Part shown: piece by piece, positions 6,731-15,716 of the stretch | Numbering within the stretch: position 1 is the stretch's first letter | Layout of the letters: each line of letters opens with the position of its first letter | DNA from: Armatimonadota bacterium | GTDB taxonomy: Bacteria; Armatimonadota; Fimbriimonadia; Fimbriimonadales; Fimbriimonadaceae | Direction: 5' to 3' | Assembly: GCA_016223145.1 (NCBI GenBank) | Contig: JACRPN010000001.1 | Location: 166,325 to 230,324 of the forward strand | DNA: 64,000 nt | Program-made: the position numbers and the translations under genes | The notes under the pieces: generated by a model | Database searches by the model: none | The model's input: the letters and a program-made list of their open reading frames with translations, nothing else | Told to the model about the DNA's origin: nothing

Positions 6731-8830
6731 ATGTCCTCCGCCCCCGGACCTCATAAACGCACACTGGACGACGAGATTCAGTATCTGAAGGGCGTCGGAC
6801 CCAGGAACGCAGGCCTGCTCGCAAAGGTCGGCATCAAGACCGTTCGCGACATTCTGTTCCACCTCCCCAGGCGCTATGAGGACAGGACCAAGCTCCCCAA
6901 GATGCAGAGCCTGCGCTCCGGCGACGTGGTGACCGTGCGCGGAAAGCTCCTCGGACTGGAGACCAAGCAGGTGCGCGGCGGGATGGTGATTCTGCGCGCC
7001 GTCATCAGCGATGGCACCGGCACGGTCGGGCTCACTTGGTTCAACCAGCCCTGGGTGAAGAAGGCGCTCGAGGGGTTCAAAGGCGAGATCATCGCTTTTG
7101 GCCAGGTCAAGGAATCCGGCTGGACCTACGACATCAACAGCCCCGAGTACGAAAAGGTCGATCCTGAGGATGAGGCCGAGGGGTTTCAGCGGATCATGCC
7201 CGTGTACCCGCTTAGCGAGGGCCTCCCGCAATGGGTGGTCCGAAAGGCTGCCGTGTCTGCCCTGCAGACCCACGCGGAGCTCCTGGAAGAATCGCTTCCT
7301 GCAGCCATCCAGCGGACCCACGGCCTCATGTCCCTCGAACTTGCCATCCAGCGTGTCCACCGGCCCGAGAGCCTTGAGGACGTAGACGCGGCACGGCGCA
7401 GGATGGTCTTCGAGGAGTTCCTGTGGCTGCAACTTGCGCTCGGCATGAAGCGGAACGAGACCCACCGCGAATCTGGCGAGCCGTTCCCGATCTCGAAGAT
7501 GGAGGGGCTTTGGGACGAGATTCACAGGATGCTTCCGTTTGAGCTAACCGGGGCGCAAAAGCGGGTCATCGGCGAGATCTTCTCCGATCTGGAGGCGCCA
7601 TTCCCGATGAACCGATTGCTGCAAGGCGACGTCGGGTCGGGCAAGACCGCCGTGGCGGCAGCGGCGATGCTTGCCGCGGTCCGGTGCGGCTATCAGGCGG
7701 CCCTCATGGCGCCAACCGAGATCCTCGCCGAGCAGCACCGGATGAATCTGGAGAGCCTCTTTGCGCCGCTGGGGATCGAGGTGGCGCTCTTGGTGGGCAG
7801 GCAAACCTCCACGGAGCGAAGAAAGGCCCTGGCGCACACCGAAACGGGCAAGGCCGGCATCGTGATCGGCACCCATGCCCTGATTCAAGAAGGCGTCCGT
7901 TTCCACAAGCTGGGTTTCGTCGTGATCGATGAGCAGCATCGCTTTGGCGTTCTGCAGCGGGCGGCCCTCAAGGAAAAGGGGTACGGCAACCCTGACGTGC
8001 TGGTGATGACGGCCACGCCCATCCCCAGAACCCTGACCATGACCCTTTACGGCGACCTCGATGTGAGCGTCATCGACGAACTGCCGCCGGGGCGAAAGCC
8101 GATCAAGACGCACTGGAAGGTGCGCTCGGAGCGCGATTCGGTCTATGAGGGAGTGCGAAAACTCATCGAGGGTGGCCGGCAGGCGTACATTGTGTGCCCT
8201 TTGGTGGCCGATAGCGAAAAGATGCTCGCCCAAGCCGCCGAAGATTTACATTACAGGCTTACGCATGAAACCTATCCAGATTTTGCGGTAGGGTTGCTGC
8301 ACGGCCAAATGAAACCCAAGGAGAAGGACGACGTGATGGCACGGTTTCGGGCGGGCGAGGTCCAGGTCTTGGTGAGCACTACTGTTATCGAGGTGGGGGT
8401 CGACGTGCCGAATGCGAGCGTGATGGTCGTCGAAGACGCCAACCGCTTCGGCCTTAGCCAGCTTCACCAGCTTCGTGGAAGGGTGGGTAGAGGCTCGGCG
8501 CAGAGCTTCTGTGTTCTGCTAGGCGACGGCCGGACCGAAGACGCCCAGGCCAGGCTGAGCATTATGTCGGAGACCACCGACGGCTTCAGGATCGCAGAAG
8601 AGGACCTGAAACTCAGGGGTCCCGGTGAGCTTCTTGGAACCAAGCAAGCGGGCAGTCTGGGCCTAAAAGTGGCCGACCTCTTAAAGGACGGCAGGGTGCT
8701 TGAGGAGGCTCGTCAGGCGGCGATGCGAATCCTTGAGAACGATCCCGGACTCTCACAACCGGATCACGCAGCGCTTCGCGAAGGCATGCTGCGACTCCAA
8801 CCCGAACGCGCCGCCGTCATCACATCCTGA
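6731..8830 (+). CDS. recG: ATP-dependent DNA helicase RecG
   Basis: Superfamily 2 helicase that remodels stalled replication forks and Holliday junctions. It begins with an N-terminal wedge/OB domain (LPKMQSLRSGDVVTVRGKLLG). The helicase core follows: Q-like motif PFELTGAQKRVI, Walker A GDVGSGKTAVA, motif II DEQHRFGVLQR, then MTATPIPRTL, TTVIEVGVDVPNA and the arginine finger region QLRGRVGRG. The ATG at 6731 gives 699 residues, a normal RecG size. An open frame continues upstream to a TTG at 6665, but those 22 codons translate the CTCACC repeat (NLTNLTTLTILTILT), so I exclude them. It is transcribed away from the ATP synthase operon. Confidence 0.97.
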   Translation: MSSAPGPHKRTLDDEIQYLKGVGPRNAGLLAKVGIKTVRDILFHLPRRYEDRTKLPKMQSLRSGDVVTVRGKLLGLETKQVRGGMVILRAVISDGTGTVGLTWFNQPWVKKALEGFKGEIIAFGQVKESGWTYDINSPEYEKVDPEDEAEGFQRIMPVYPLSEGLPQWVVRKAAVSALQTHAELLEESLPAAIQRTHGLMSLELAIQRVHRPESLEDVDAARRRMVFEEFLWLQLALGMKRNETHRESGEPFPISKMEGLWDEIHRMLPFELTGAQKRVIGEIFSDLEAPFPMNRLLQGDVGSGKTAVAAAAMLAAVRCGYQAALMAPTEILAEQHRMNLESLFAPLGIEVALLVGRQTSTERRKALAHTETGKAGIVIGTHALIQEGVRFHKLGFVVIDEQHRFGVLQRAALKEKGYGNPDVLVMTATPIPRTLTMTLYGDLDVSVIDELPPGRKPIKTHWKVRSERDSVYEGVRKLIEGGRQAYIVCPLVADSEKMLAQAAEDLHYRLTHETYPDFAVGLLHGQMKPKEKDDVMARFRAGEVQVLVSTTVIEVGVDVPNASVMVVEDANRFGLSQLHQLRGRVGRGSAQSFCVLLGDGRTEDAQARLSIMSETTDGFRIAEEDLKLRGPGELLGTKQAGSLGLKVADLLKDGRVLEEARQAAMRILENDPGLSQPDHAALREGMLRLQPERAAVITS

Positions 8831-8833
8831 GCC

Positions 8834-9137
8834 ATGAAACTGCCCTTTGTTGGATCAACCCTCCCCCAGATCTCGCCCCTGGAGCTGAAATCAGAGCTTG
8901 ACGGGAACAACCCGCCCACCCTGCTTGACGTCCGTGAGACAGAGGAACTGGCGATCAGCCATCTGGAGGGAGCCCTGCACATCCCCATGCGGCAACTGCG
9001 TCGTGTGCCGGTCCGGCCACCGAAGCTCTTCGGTAGTCCGTTACTTGATAGAGAACGGCTTCACGTCTGTCCGGAACCTGTCCACGGGCATGAACGGCTG
9101 GTCCCGCGATGTGGACCCTAACGTGCAGAAGTATTGA
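8834..9137 (+). pseudogene. Rhodanese-like protein, internal deletion and frameshift
   Basis: A single-domain rhodanese split across two frames. Residues from 8834 to 8998 (ending ...ALHIPMRQL) are the normal first half, with the LLDVRETEELAISHLEGA motif. From 9000 the other frame gives VVCRSGHRSSSVVRYLIENG and ends at VDPNVQKY, containing the active-site loop CRSGHRS. Compared with family members, about 13 residues that should separate MRQL from the VVVCRSG strand are missing, together with the frame. In the original frame translation continues with unrelated residues to 9121. It is 4 bp after recG. It could be a real pseudogene or an assembly error. Confidence 0.85.
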
Positions 9138-9140
9138 AGG

Positions 9141-9722
9141 TTACTTCAACGCCGCTTCGATCGAGGCAACGAAATCCTTGTCGTCCGGAGTCACGCGGGG
9201 AGCGAAGCGCTTCAGCACCTTGCCGTCCTTTCCGACCAGGAACTTGGCGAAGTTCCACTCGATGTCGCCCTTGTTCTCGGTGGACTGCAGCAGCCAGGTG
9301 TAGAGCGGGTGGATCCCCTCGCCCTTGACCACGATCTTCGAGAACATCGGGAAGGTGACGTTGTACTTGCCGGTGCAGAACTCCTTGATCTCGGTGTCGG
9401 TGCCTGGCTCTTGGCCACCGAACTGGTTCGCCGGGAAGCCGAGGACCACGAGGCCTCTGTCCTTATACGTGGTGTAGAGCTTCTGAAGGCCCTCATATTG
9501 GGGAGTGAGGCCGCACTTGCTGGCCACATTGACCACCAGCACCACCTTGCCCTTGAACTTGGCGAGCGGCATCTCCTTGCCGTCGATGTCCTTCATTTTG
9601 AAGTCGTAAAGGGAGCCGGCCGCTTTGGGATCGAGGGGCGCGGCCTTCCTCCCAAAGAAGAGGCTGAACGACATGGCGAACACGGGCACGGCGAGCAGGG
9701 ACAGGATCATTTGAGTTTTCAT
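9141..9722 (-). CDS. Glutathione peroxidase family protein, membrane-anchored or exported
   Basis: Thiol peroxidase of the GPx family, 193 residues. An N-terminal hydrophobic segment (MILSLLAVPVFAMSFSLFF) predicts export or anchoring. The catalytic site is Cys70 in NVASKCGLT, the Gln in FPANQFGGQEPG (Gln104), and Trp156-Asn157 in IEWNFAKFLV. A Cys (not selenocysteine) at the active site, together with Cys116 in KEFCTGKYNVTF, matches the thioredoxin-dependent two-Cys GPx type; the electron donor is inferred to be thioredoxin. It converges with the rhodanese remnant, 3 bp away. Confidence 0.95.
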   Translation of the reverse strand: MKTQMILSLLAVPVFAMSFSLFFGRKAAPLDPKAAGSLYDFKMKDIDGKEMPLAKFKGKVVLVVNVASKCGLTPQYEGLQKLYTTYKDRGLVVLGFPANQFGGQEPGTDTEIKEFCTGKYNVTFPMFSKIVVKGEGIHPLYTWLLQSTENKGDIEWNFAKFLVGKDGKVLKRFAPRVTPDDKDFVASIEAALK

Positions 9723-9753
9723 CTCGATTCCTCGGCAAAGACCGAATCCAGTC

Positions 9754-11154
9754 TTAGTTTGGCTCTAACTTGACGAGCCTGTAAAGAATGTGCGCATAAA
9801 TCCTGCTCATTTTGTGCAGGCTTTCGATGCTGAGCCTCTCGTCGGTCTCGTGCGCGTTGCCGTCGCCCTCCCATCCTGTACCGATGCTCACGGTGTTCGG
9901 CAGCTTGCGCGCGTAGGTTCCGCCACCCATGGTTCCGGGTTCCTTGTCCTCGCCCGTCTCTTCCTTGTGAACCTCGCAGATGGTCTTGACCAGCGGGTGG
10001 TCCAGCGGGAAGTACAGCGAGGGACTGTCGTCCATCGACGCGAGCTTCCAACCGCTTTTGAGCGAGGCCAGGTGGCCCACACACTTGCCTTTGAGCTGTT
10101 CGCCGGTCCATGTCACTGGGTAACGGATGTTGAAGAGCAGTTCGATTACGCCCTCGCGCGACGAGACGATGCCGAGGTTGCATGTCAGGTCCTGGCTCTC
10201 TTCATCGCGTCCGTGGATGCCAAGGCCGACGCCCGAAATGTGGGCGCTCTCCATGAGTTCATCGTAGAAAGCCTGGGTGCTGAGCGGCGAGAGCTCCCTC
10301 AGGAATCGGAAGAGGCGCGTAGCGGCCGAGTCGCCCCCGAAGGGAAACGCGCCGTGGGCGGCTTTGCCGAGCGCGTGAACCTCCAAGCGGCCACCGCTCC
10401 AGGTCCACTGAACGTTTTTGTCCCAAGCCGACGCCAACTTGTCCTCGACCTCAGATCGAACCGAGCCCGCCACGTGGACGGAAGCCGAGCAGGCGTCGAT
10501 GACAATGTTTGGCCGTTGGCCGCCAGAGACCGATACGATCTGGAAGTCCGATTTAGGAGAATCCAGCTCGACGTGGAGGTTGGCGATGCCCTTTTCTCCG
10601 TGATAAAGGGGCCAGCCGGAGTCTGGCGCGACGCCGAGCGTCGGTGCTCCCTCGACCTCGTAATACTTCTCCACGCACTTCATGCCCGATTCCTCATTGC
10701 AGCCGAAAACGATGCGGATTCGGCCGCCCAGGTTGGGGCAGGTCTCTTTGAGAGCCCTCGCGGCGTAGTAGGAGGCCATCGTGGGGCCTTTGTCGTCGGT
10801 GGAGCCCCGGGCGTAGATATAGCCGCCATCGATTTCCGCGCCGAACGGTTCGTGTTTCCAGCCGTCGCCGACGGGCACGACGTCGAGATGCCCGAGCGAG
10901 ACGATCAGCCGCTCGCCCTCGCCAAATTCGGCATACCCGGCGTAGCCGTCGATGTCCTTCACCCTGAAACCGTCTCTCGCCGCCATCGAGAGCGCCAGAT
11001 CGAGCGCTTTTCGATTGCCCGCGCCGAAGGGGGCGTTGGGCTCAGGGGTGGACTCGATCGAATTGATGCGCAGCATCTCAATCGTGTCGGAAAGGAGTTC
11101 AGCTTCGTGGGCGCGCAGCCAGTCTTGTGCGCGCAAAACGTCGGGTGAAGGCAT
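9754..11154 (-). CDS. M20 family dipeptidase (PepV-like metallopeptidase)
   Basis: Di-zinc M20 peptidase of 466 residues from the ATG at 11154 (MPSPDVLRAQDWLRAHEAE). Metal-site motifs in order are GHLDVVPVGDGW, YARGSTDDKGP, CNEESGMKC and a C-terminal GGGTYARKLPN with the conserved His later (NAHETDERLS). The 'STDDKGP' and 'NEESG' forms point to the PepV/dipeptidase branch, which cleaves dipeptides in the cytoplasm. No signal peptide is seen from this start. The open frame extends upstream to 11475, but that part is encoded by AGGGAGAAAGGG-type repeats and is not protein-like. Confidence 0.93.
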   Translation of the reverse strand: MPSPDVLRAQDWLRAHEAELLSDTIEMLRINSIESTPEPNAPFGAGNRKALDLALSMAARDGFRVKDIDGYAGYAEFGEGERLIVSLGHLDVVPVGDGWKHEPFGAEIDGGYIYARGSTDDKGPTMASYYAARALKETCPNLGGRIRIVFGCNEESGMKCVEKYYEVEGAPTLGVAPDSGWPLYHGEKGIANLHVELDSPKSDFQIVSVSGGQRPNIVIDACSASVHVAGSVRSEVEDKLASAWDKNVQWTWSGGRLEVHALGKAAHGAFPFGGDSAATRLFRFLRELSPLSTQAFYDELMESAHISGVGLGIHGRDEESQDLTCNLGIVSSREGVIELLFNIRYPVTWTGEQLKGKCVGHLASLKSGWKLASMDDSPSLYFPLDHPLVKTICEVHKEETGEDKEPGTMGGGTYARKLPNTVSIGTGWEGDGNAHETDERLSIESLHKMSRIYAHILYRLVKLEPN

Positions 11155-11786
11155 TCCGAAAGGGTACCCACGGGAGGCGATGCGTGAGGGTGTGTGAGGG
11201 TGAATGAGCATGCATGAGGGTGATGAGATTAGGGGAAGATGGGATGATGAGATGAGGGAATATGGGGCCGCCTTTGGTGTGCGGCGACCTTGCGCCGCTT
11301 TGGGCACTGCTCGCTTTGCCGTGATCAAGAGACCCCATAGGTAACCCGTGGTGCAGACTCTCCGTCTTCCATCCCAAAGCCGCATGACGAACGGAGAGAG
11401 GGAGAAAGGGAGAGAGGGAGAAAGGGAGACAGGGAGAAAGGGAGAGAGGGAGAAAGGGTGAAAGCGACAGCCCATGCTGAGCGCAGACTGTCGTCGCTAG
11501 ACGCCATTCGGCAGCAGGCCCGAGCGGCCGTCGAAAAGGAAGAAAGAAAGCGCCGGCAGGTTCGGGCGGTTTATTTGAACCTGCTCGGCGCTATCTCTGG
11601 TATTCCACTCAGGCTCAAGCATGGCCCCAGTAACGTCACCGGGTATCTGGTAACCCGCAAGCAGAGGTTCAAAGTGGGACTGGCAAGGGCCGTTCCTCCC
11701 GGTGCAGGGCGCATGGGACGACTCAGACTGAGAAGGACGGCCATGCTTCGCGGCGTTCCCAGCACTCCAAGTGCCAACATGAAACC
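11155..11786. repeat. 632-bp non-coding spacer built of word-like repeats
   Basis: No supported gene. 11184-11262 is a purine-rich run of GTGAGGGTG, GCATGAGGG and GATGAGA words, also found at 51961-52060 and, inverted, at 45690-45740. 11345-11366 is an inverted copy of the GAGAGTCTGC...ACGGG element. 11393-11460 is a GGGAGA/AAGGGAG tandem run. 11476-11786 is ordinary-looking sequence just before galK and presumably holds its promoter. A 110-codon open frame at 11458-11790 begins inside the repeat and has no recognisable family. Confidence 0.7.
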
Positions 11787-12941
11787 ATGAAGGTTGCCCG
11801 GGCCGCACGCAAAGCCTACATCGAGCAGTTCCGCGATGAACCTGAAGTCGTGGCCTTTGCACCAGGGCGCATCAACCTGATCGGCGAGCACACGGACTAC
11901 AACGACGGCTACGTGTTTCCCGTGGCGATCGATCGCGGCATCGCCGTTGCGGCGTCGCGGTCGAACGGTTCGGTGAGTGAAATGACCTCTCTTGAGGTCG
12001 GCAAGGGTGCGCCATTCGACACCAGCTACCCCATCAACAAAGAACCCAAGAGCTGGACCGTCTACCCGGCCGGCATGGCCTGGGCCATCCATCGGGAGTT
12101 CAAGAGGGCCATGCCCAACCTCTGCGCTGTGGTCCATGGAGACTTGCCCGTGGCCAGCGGCGTGAGTAGCAGCGCGGCCATCGAGGTGGCCTTTGGGCGC
12201 GTGTATGCCGCCATCGAGGGGTTCGAGCTCGATCCATTCCGGCTGGCGCAGATCGCCCAGCGGTGCGAGATCGAGTTCGTCGGCGTGAATTGCGGGATCA
12301 TGGACATGACGGCGTCTTCCTGTGCCAAGGCGGGCTGCGCGATGCTGCTCGACACGCGCTCGTTCGAGATCCGGCACGTTCCATTGCCGAAAGGGCTGAG
12401 CATCGCGCTTCTCGACACTTGCACGCCGCGAGCCCTGAGCGCTTCCGCCTACAACGAGCGCCGGTCGCAATGCGAAGCGGCGGCCGCGGCCCTGGGCGTT
12501 CCGTCCCTGCGTGACGCCACCGAGTCGGCTCTTGAAGCCAAGAAGAACGACCTTCCAGCGACCGTCTTTCGCCGCGCTCGGCACGTCATCACCGAGAATC
12601 AGCGGTGCCTTGACTTTGTGGCCGCGCTCGAAGGGGGCGACTTCAGCGCGCTTGGCGACCTCATGGCGGGAAGCCACGCCAGCCTCAGAGACGATTATGA
12701 GGTCAGCAGTCCCGAACTGAACGCGATGGTCGAGGCGGCGCTGGCGTCGCCCGGATGCGTTGGCGCCCGCATGACCGGGGCCGGCTTCGGGGGGGCTTGT
12801 GTGGCCCTCACACGCTCGAAAGAGGCAGCGAATTTCCTTGATTCGACGAAGGTCGGGTACGCTCAAAGAACCGGCCGGAAAGGGAGTTTTCTGCTCTGTA
12901 GCCCAAGTGAGGGGGCGCACATCGTGGAATCCATTTCCTAG
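11787..12941 (+). CDS. galK: Galactokinase
   Basis: GHMP-family kinase that phosphorylates galactose to galactose 1-phosphate, the first step of the Leloir pathway. It has 384 residues. The galactokinase signature PGRINLIGEHTDYNDGYVFP is at residues 26-45, the ATP-binding GHMP motif is VASGVSSSAAIEVA, and motif 3 is MTGAGFGGACVAL near the C-terminus. No galT or galE is adjacent. A link to the alpha-galactosidase at 60.3-62.9 kb (galactose release) is plausible, but the two genes are far apart. The Shine-Dalgarno sequence is weak, and an ATG at 11780 is out of frame. Confidence 0.97.
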   Translation: MKVARAARKAYIEQFRDEPEVVAFAPGRINLIGEHTDYNDGYVFPVAIDRGIAVAASRSNGSVSEMTSLEVGKGAPFDTSYPINKEPKSWTVYPAGMAWAIHREFKRAMPNLCAVVHGDLPVASGVSSSAAIEVAFGRVYAAIEGFELDPFRLAQIAQRCEIEFVGVNCGIMDMTASSCAKAGCAMLLDTRSFEIRHVPLPKGLSIALLDTCTPRALSASAYNERRSQCEAAAAALGVPSLRDATESALEAKKNDLPATVFRRARHVITENQRCLDFVAALEGGDFSALGDLMAGSHASLRDDYEVSSPELNAMVEAALASPGCVGARMTGAGFGGACVALTRSKEAANFLDSTKVGYAQRTGRKGSFLLCSPSEGAHIVESIS

Positions 12942-13226
12942 CGAACCCGAAGAAGCGATGATTTGGGAACATGCGGGGCTCCCTTTTCTTCTGAGTGTTG
13001 AACGGGTACGCAGACTCCTCTGAGGGAACTCCTTTAGGTAGGCCACTGTTTCTGGCAGGGGAAGCTTGCATGCCTCCAGATTTGAGGTACATCAGAGACA
13101 TGACGTTAGGTTGCCTGTCAGAAGTACCGAGTGGCGAAAAAAAGAGGGCCAAGCATCTCAAATTGATAGGCGCTTGTGGAATGAACCATGTAGGCGGTTA
13201 TCCAAACCAAAGTGAGGGGTGGGTTC
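12942..13226. other. Spacer upstream of the small LuxR-type regulator
   Basis: No supported gene. The spacer has noticeably lower GC content than its surroundings. An 81-codon frame (12995-13240) has no family features and overlaps the regulator start. The promoter of the regulator should lie here; I cannot assign -35/-10 boxes with confidence. Confidence 0.4.
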
Positions 13227-13496
13227 ATGGCAATGCCTAGCGCATCGAGATCGGACGTGGCCAAGCGCGGCGTTCGTCTTACAAAGCGAGAAATCGAAGT
13301 ACTGAGCTTGATTGCACAAGGACACAGCAGCAAGGAAGCGGCTGACGTTCTGTTCGTTTCGAAGCGAACTGTCGATTTTCATCTCGCAAACATCTACGAT
13401 AAACTTCAAGTGAACAATCGTGTCCAGGCCTTCCGCGCGGCGACGCGTCTCGGTCTGATTCCGTTCGAGCCGGTTTTCGGCGCGATGCGGGACTAA
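13227..13496 (+). CDS. Small LuxR/GerE-type DNA-binding protein
   Basis: 89 residues, almost entirely a LuxR-type helix-turn-helix: LTKREIEVLSLIAQGHSSKEAADVLFVSKRTVDFHLANIYDKLQVNNRVQA. There is no receiver or ligand domain, so it is a stand-alone GerE-like regulator, possibly controlled by its own expression level. The ATG at 13227 has AGGGG 8 bases upstream; a GTG at 13212 or an ATG at 13233 are alternatives. A strong terminator follows 28 bp after the stop, so it is a monocistronic unit. Its targets are unknown. Confidence 0.9.
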   Translation: MAMPSASRSDVAKRGVRLTKREIEVLSLIAQGHSSKEAADVLFVSKRTVDFHLANIYDKLQVNNRVQAFRAATRLGLIPFEPVFGAMRD

Positions 13497-13524
13497 GCGG
13501 TCGTTTCACATAAGGTACGGTTTT

Positions 13525-13556
13525 GCCCGGGAGGGTTTCCTCCCGGGCTTCTGTTT
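13525..13556 (+). terminator. Rho-independent terminator after the LuxR-type gene
   Basis: Perfect 10-bp stem GCCCGGGAGG (13525-13534) / CCTCCCGGGC (13539-13548) with a GTTT loop, followed by TTCTGTTT. It ends the transcript of the small regulator just before the permease genes. Confidence 0.85.
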
Positions 13557-13590
13557 ATTGGGCCCGGCCTGAAGCGGTATTCTGTGCCCC

Positions 13591-14541
13591 GTGAGGATCG
13601 CGAGGGCCGTACTGCTCAGGTTTGTCTATGGCCTCGTCAGCCTGATCTTTATCAGCTTCATCACCTTTCTGGCGGATGAGGTCGCCCCTGGAGACGCCGC
13701 GACCGTCCGGGCCGGCGAAAAGGCCACCAAAGCACAACTCACCTTGCTCCGGCATCAAATGGGCCTCGATCGGCCGATGATGATCCGCTATGGCGAGTGG
13801 CTGGGCAAGGCGGCAAGGTTTGATTTTGGGGAAAGTTATTACGGGACCAAAGAGCCGGTCACCGACATCGTCAAGCGCAACCTCCCCACCACCCTCAAGA
13901 TAGCCACGAGCGCGATCCTGCTCGCCGCGATCCTCGGCATCTTCTTCGGCACGTTGGCCGCAGTCTGGGAGAACCGTTTCCTTGACCGCACCGTTTTGAG
14001 CGTAAGCACTCTGGGGGTGACGCTGCCCAACTTTGTGTTGGCGCCGATCCTCATCTATGTCTTCGCGCTCAAGCTCGACCGGCTGCCCCAGAACTGGACG
14101 ACCCCCCTTGCGGGCCCCGAGTGGATGTACCTCTTGTTGCCCGTGGTGGTGCTTTCCGCCAGGCCCACGGCCATGCTGACCCGTCTCACCCGTGCCAGCA
14201 TGGTGGAGACGCTCAAGCAGGAATTCATCAAACTGGCCATCGCCAAGGGTGTGCCCACAAACCGCCTCATCTTCCGACACGCGCTGCGCAACGCCATCCT
14301 GCCGGTCGTCACGGCGATCGGTACCAGCTTCGGCTTCTTGCTCACAGGCTCGTTCGTCGTCGAGACGTTCTTCACGTTACCGGGCATTGGGCGTGAGGCC
14401 ATCGAGGCCATTCAAAAGGGCAACATGCCCGTGGTGCAAGCCTGCATCCTGATAACCGGCCTGATGTTCATCACGATCAACACGCTCGTGGACATGGTGC
14501 TGCCGATCCTCGATCCGCGCATTAGGGAGAGCCAGGTATGA
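13591..14541 (+). CDS. ABC transporter permease, DppB/OppB type
   Basis: Inner-membrane permease of the dipeptide/oligopeptide/nickel ABC importer family, 316 residues, GTG start. Conserved features are the N-terminal helix (GLVSLIFISFITFL), the periplasmic LRHQMGLDRPMMIRYGEWLGKAARFDFGESY region, and the EAA loop EFIKLAIAKGVPTNRLIFRHALRNAILPVVT, ending with the typical VDMVLPILDPRI. It overlaps the next permease by 4 bp (ATGA). No ABC ATPase or substrate-binding protein gene is nearby, so substrate is inferred from family only. Confidence 0.95.
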   Translation: MRIARAVLLRFVYGLVSLIFISFITFLADEVAPGDAATVRAGEKATKAQLTLLRHQMGLDRPMMIRYGEWLGKAARFDFGESYYGTKEPVTDIVKRNLPTTLKIATSAILLAAILGIFFGTLAAVWENRFLDRTVLSVSTLGVTLPNFVLAPILIYVFALKLDRLPQNWTTPLAGPEWMYLLLPVVVLSARPTAMLTRLTRASMVETLKQEFIKLAIAKGVPTNRLIFRHALRNAILPVVTAIGTSFGFLLTGSFVVETFFTLPGIGREAIEAIQKGNMPVVQACILITGLMFITINTLVDMVLPILDPRIRESQV

Positions 14542-15347
14542 AGCGAACCGGCGCTCGGTGGGGGATGATTGTCGGCGGCGCGTTCCTCGTGCTGCTGATC
14601 TTGGTGGCGGTCATCTATCCGATGGTGGGTCCTGCCTATACCAAGGAGGTTGGCCCCAAGTTCTCAGGTCCGAGCCTCCAGTATTGGCTGGGCACCGACG
14701 AGTTGGGCCGCGACACCTTCGCGCGCGTGGCCTATGGAGCCCGGATTTCCCTGTTCATCGGCTTGGCTGTTCAGGCGATTGCTCTGATTGTGGGGATCGC
14801 GGTGGGCACAGCGGGCGTCTTCGCGCCGAAGTGGATCCGCGTTCCGCTCATGCGCTTCACCGATGGCATGTTCGCCTTTCCCGATTTGCTGCTCGCCGTG
14901 CTTCTCATCGCGATCTTCGGCATGGGGGTGACGCCAGTGATTGCTGCGCTCGCCATCACCCACTGGCCGGGAACCGCCCGCTTGGTCATGACCCAAACGG
15001 CCTCACTGAAGGACCGCGAATTTGTGGTGGCAGCGCGTGCTCTGGGAGCCAACACCTTCTATATCACCGTCAAACACGTCCTTCCACAGATGTGGGGCAT
15101 CCTGCTCGCAGTGAGCATGGTCGACCTGGCCGGCACGATCCTTGCCGAAAGCACATTGAGCTTCCTTGGCATCGGTGTGCAGGCGCCTGAGCCCAGTTGG
15201 GGCAGCCTAATCATGCGGGGGCGGGCGAACATCGAGTCGCACCCCGAGCTGCTCATCTGGCCCTGCCTGGCGCTCAGCGCCACCATCTATGCGTTGAACT
15301 TCGTCGGCGACGGCTTGCGCGAATGGCTTGACCCGAGGTCGAAGTAG
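14538..15347 (+). CDS. ABC transporter permease, DppC/OppC type
   Basis: Second permease of the importer, 269 residues. It has the family hallmark LGTDELGRDTFARVAYGARISLFIG after the first membrane helix, and the EAA loop DREFVVAARALGANTFYITVKHVLPQMWG. It ends with LGIGVQAPEPSWGSLI and the conserved NFVGDGLREWLDPR. It is translationally coupled to the upstream permease, with which it forms a heterodimer. The operon ends here without ATPase genes. Confidence 0.95.
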   Translation: MKRTGARWGMIVGGAFLVLLILVAVIYPMVGPAYTKEVGPKFSGPSLQYWLGTDELGRDTFARVAYGARISLFIGLAVQAIALIVGIAVGTAGVFAPKWIRVPLMRFTDGMFAFPDLLLAVLLIAIFGMGVTPVIAALAITHWPGTARLVMTQTASLKDREFVVAARALGANTFYITVKHVLPQMWGILLAVSMVDLAGTILAESTLSFLGIGVQAPEPSWGSLIMRGRANIESHPELLIWPCLALSATIYALNFVGDGLREWLDPRSK

Positions 15348-15716
15348 CTGCACGGTTGTGGGTCTGCTCGCCTAACTCACATAGGCGAAGAGCGAGGTGC
15401 GAAGAGCGAACCGATCGCAATACGCGATGGGCGATGGGAACGGTGCGTCGGGCCAGGGGCGACGGTCTCAGCATAGGCCCAAGGGGCCGTAAGGTGAAAG
15501 CGAAGGCCCTAGGCCTGGAACGATGGGTATCCCAACCATCTTCTCTATCCCCAATCGGGCGCAAGGCGAAACGAAGGAAGAAGAGCGAGGAGCGAAGGGC
15601 TAGGTTTCCCGGTTATCGCATCGCGCATCGGCTGGGTATTGGGCGTAGCCCTGGAAGGGTGCATCTCATCGAGCAAGCTCAGCAAAGGGCGGCCCATCCA
15701 TCACTTCGATCGCGCG
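15348..15716. repeat. 369-bp spacer with GCGA(A/G)GAGCGA words
   Basis: No supported gene between the permease and the convergent ATP-grasp gene. Two stretches are near-repeats: 15382-15410 (GCGAAGAGCGAGGTGCGAAG...) and about 15571-15600 (AAGAGCGAGGAGCGAAGG). ACGCGATGGGCGATGGG at 15422-15438 is also word-like. This is the same style of degenerate repeat as in other spacers. Confidence 0.55.

Noticed and set aside
11155..11475. N-terminal extension of the M20 peptidase with a Ser/Pro/Leu-rich leader
   Set aside because: It is encoded by AGGGAGAAAGGG repeats and resembles neither a signal peptide nor the family.
11458..11790. 110-codon ORF upstream of galK
   Set aside because: It begins in repeat DNA, has no recognisable domain and overlaps the galK start.
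12995..13240. 81-codon ORF before the small LuxR gene
   Set aside because: No family features; runs into the regulator start in another frame.
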